64,000 bases of DNA, from positions 124,001 to 188,000 of the forward strand of contig QJNS01000127.1 in NCBI GenBank assembly GCA_004154925.1, read 5' to 3'. The translations under genes and the position numbers were made by a program. The notes beneath the pieces were generated by a model. That model was not told the origin of the DNA. It ran no database searches and was given only the letters and a program-made list of their open reading frames with translations. Below are positions 62,701 through 64,000 of the stretch, piece by piece. The DNA is from Monosporascus cannonballus (lineage: Eukaryota > Ascomycota > Sordariomycetes > Xylariales). Position 1 is the first letter of the stretch; every line of letters begins with the position of its first letter.

Positions 62701-64000
62701 GAACGGAGAGATCCGTCAGTTGGAGACGAAGGATCCCTGCGTACGTAGACCTCCGAAACTGCAACCAAAACCTGCATCATCAGGCTTTGGCACAGTTTCG
62801 CAATGGTTGCTCGGGTCGCTCAGCCTTACCATACCGCTGAAACCCGCAAACCGTCCCGCCGTGTGCCATCATCCACCACGCAGAGAGACGCTCTGTCCCC
62901 CCGCTCCTGTACATGCTCCCAAGCTCCGGTTGCGAGTGAAGTTAAACGACGGTTCTACCGCGGCGCGCTGCTGCGCAACCATAGGCGTGTTAGTCAACGT
63001 CGAGACCTGCATCATCAATCCCGTCAGGATGAGGGTTGGTCAGGTTGCTGGTCCCTTCTCGGCGGATGGTGAGTGACGAATTAGGAGTCGACGGGAAGCA
63101 GCAGGGACACGAACCGGGCGCTACGTACTAACACGGTCAGCGAATAGTTACAATATGAGAAATGGCGTGGCCGAGAAGAGGGCTGAGAGGGCCAACGGCT
63201 CGGTAAAGGATACAGGATACGGCGGCCTTGACTACGCCCGCAGGGTGCCCCAAGTATTAGCGGTGAAGACGCCGCTGCTGCGAGCTTCCAGAATACCCGC
63301 AGCGTCATACGGGGAGACCCCTCCCCCATTTCCCCTTTCCCAGTTTTGGCCAGCTGCCTCGTATGCCGGCGCCCAAAGCTCCCAGATAGGGTTCGCGCAT
63401 AACCCCGCCGTCCAGGTCCCGCCCGCAACATTCATACACCAACATAGTAGTGCATCCGTTCGGTTATGGGGGGATGCGCCACCGACCCCGACGCTCTGGA
63501 TGTGCCCCTGGGCTTGCTGCTTAGGACAGGCGGGATACGAGGGCGACGACCGGGTTCCTTCCATCCCCTAGATGGTCCCAACGCCCGAATGATCTCACCC
63601 CGTAGACCCTGCTTCAGTACTGCACCTGTTTACAAGACGGTCTTCGAACACGGTCGCCAGCGTGCGGATGTTGGCAGCCCCGTAAAGCAACCCCCCGTGC
63701 CGGAGTCCTACGGTAATAGCCCCACCAAATTACACAAGGAAGCCCCGCATGCAACCTTATTTAATATACTTTATGCTACAGTAACGTCAGCTCTTAAAGT
63801 TCCCCTCAAGGGGACAGCGCCGTCATCCCATCGTTCCACAGCAAGGGGTGTGTGTGTGCAGGAAACACCCATCCCTCCAGCTACCACCACCGAGACGGTG
63901 CCATCCCAGAATTTCCACTAGAAAGGCAACGGTACCCGGAGCGGACGGCCGCCTCCTCGTCCAGGCGCATATCGATTCGGTCCCTCGGCGCGGGTTCGCA
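59742..64000. other. Intergenic sequence to the window end
   Basis: No gene could be supported. Homopolymer T runs near 59,990, a GCAT repeat near 61,760 and a GTAA repeat near 62,262 are present. Overlapping open frames at 60523-61013 and 63466-63921 have no recognisable motif and compete with equally long frames on other strands. Confidence 0.4.

Noticed and set aside
63466..63921. 151-codon plus-strand frame near the window end
   Set aside because: No recognisable domain, and the overlapping frames on both strands (63081-63431, 63155-63571, 63232-63564) are nearly as long.
1..64000. CRISPR arrays, bacterial operons or ribosome binding sites
   Set aside because: Nothing of prokaryotic type was seen; repeats are transposon-derived and the genes are eukaryotic.

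Overview
The window looks like a chromosomal segment of a filamentous ascomycete (Pezizomycotina). Three things support this. Repeats in the first 37 kb carry the mark of repeat-induced point mutation (RIP): CpA is almost gone, TpA is in excess, CpG is kept, and CAA/CAG codons have become stops. The one intron I could place is 59 bp with fungal-type signals. The protein-coding genes have ascomycete-like architecture. I cannot name a species.

Positions 1 to about 37,330 are an AT-rich block of nested mobile elements. Three Ty3/gypsy chromovirus internal regions (A 1-3746, cut by the window edge; B 4118-10116; C 10489-15841) lie head to tail and share single LTRs (3747-4117, 10117-10488). The last LTR of this array (15842-27158) is split by a 10.9-kb heavily mutated element with inverted ends TTACCTCA/TGAGGTAA and a near-perfect 8-bp target duplication (15942-26830). 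About 2 kb of unmutated sequence (27,159-29,215) follows. Next comes a small Tc1/mariner-like element (29218-37326, TA target duplication, about 70-bp inverted repeats) whose left inverted repeat received a full-length chromovirus, copy D (29253-36491, target duplication CCCAA). Copy D then received three short, unmutated TG...CA elements (133, 187 and 206 bp), each with an exact 5-bp target duplication, after RIP. The order of events can therefore be read: Tc1-like element, then chromovirus, then RIP, then short LTRs.

Each chromovirus reads gag (CCHC knuckle), aspartic protease, reverse transcriptase, RNase H, integrase, chromodomain. All four copies also show a minus-strand reading frame of about 130-160 codons between the chromodomain and the 3' LTR. 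Its predicted product is a Lys/Glu/Leu-rich, probably coiled-coil protein. This antisense frame is the most interesting unexplained element of the window.

Positions 37,330 to 64,000 have balanced base composition and only four convincing genes. They are a two-exon GNAT-type acetyltransferase with a long disordered N-terminus (40231-42416, +), an F-box/leucine-rich-repeat protein ending in a CaaX prenylation box (43871-45910, -), a short-chain dehydrogenase/reductase (49234-50160, +), and an unrecognised Pro/Ser-rich protein (58707-59741, +). The genes do not form an obvious cluster or pathway. The rest is intergenic sequence in which I find no genes, tRNAs or intact transposons. It includes a pyrimidine-rich degenerate minisatellite (38,670-39,570) and an 8.5-kb gene-free stretch (50,161-58,706).
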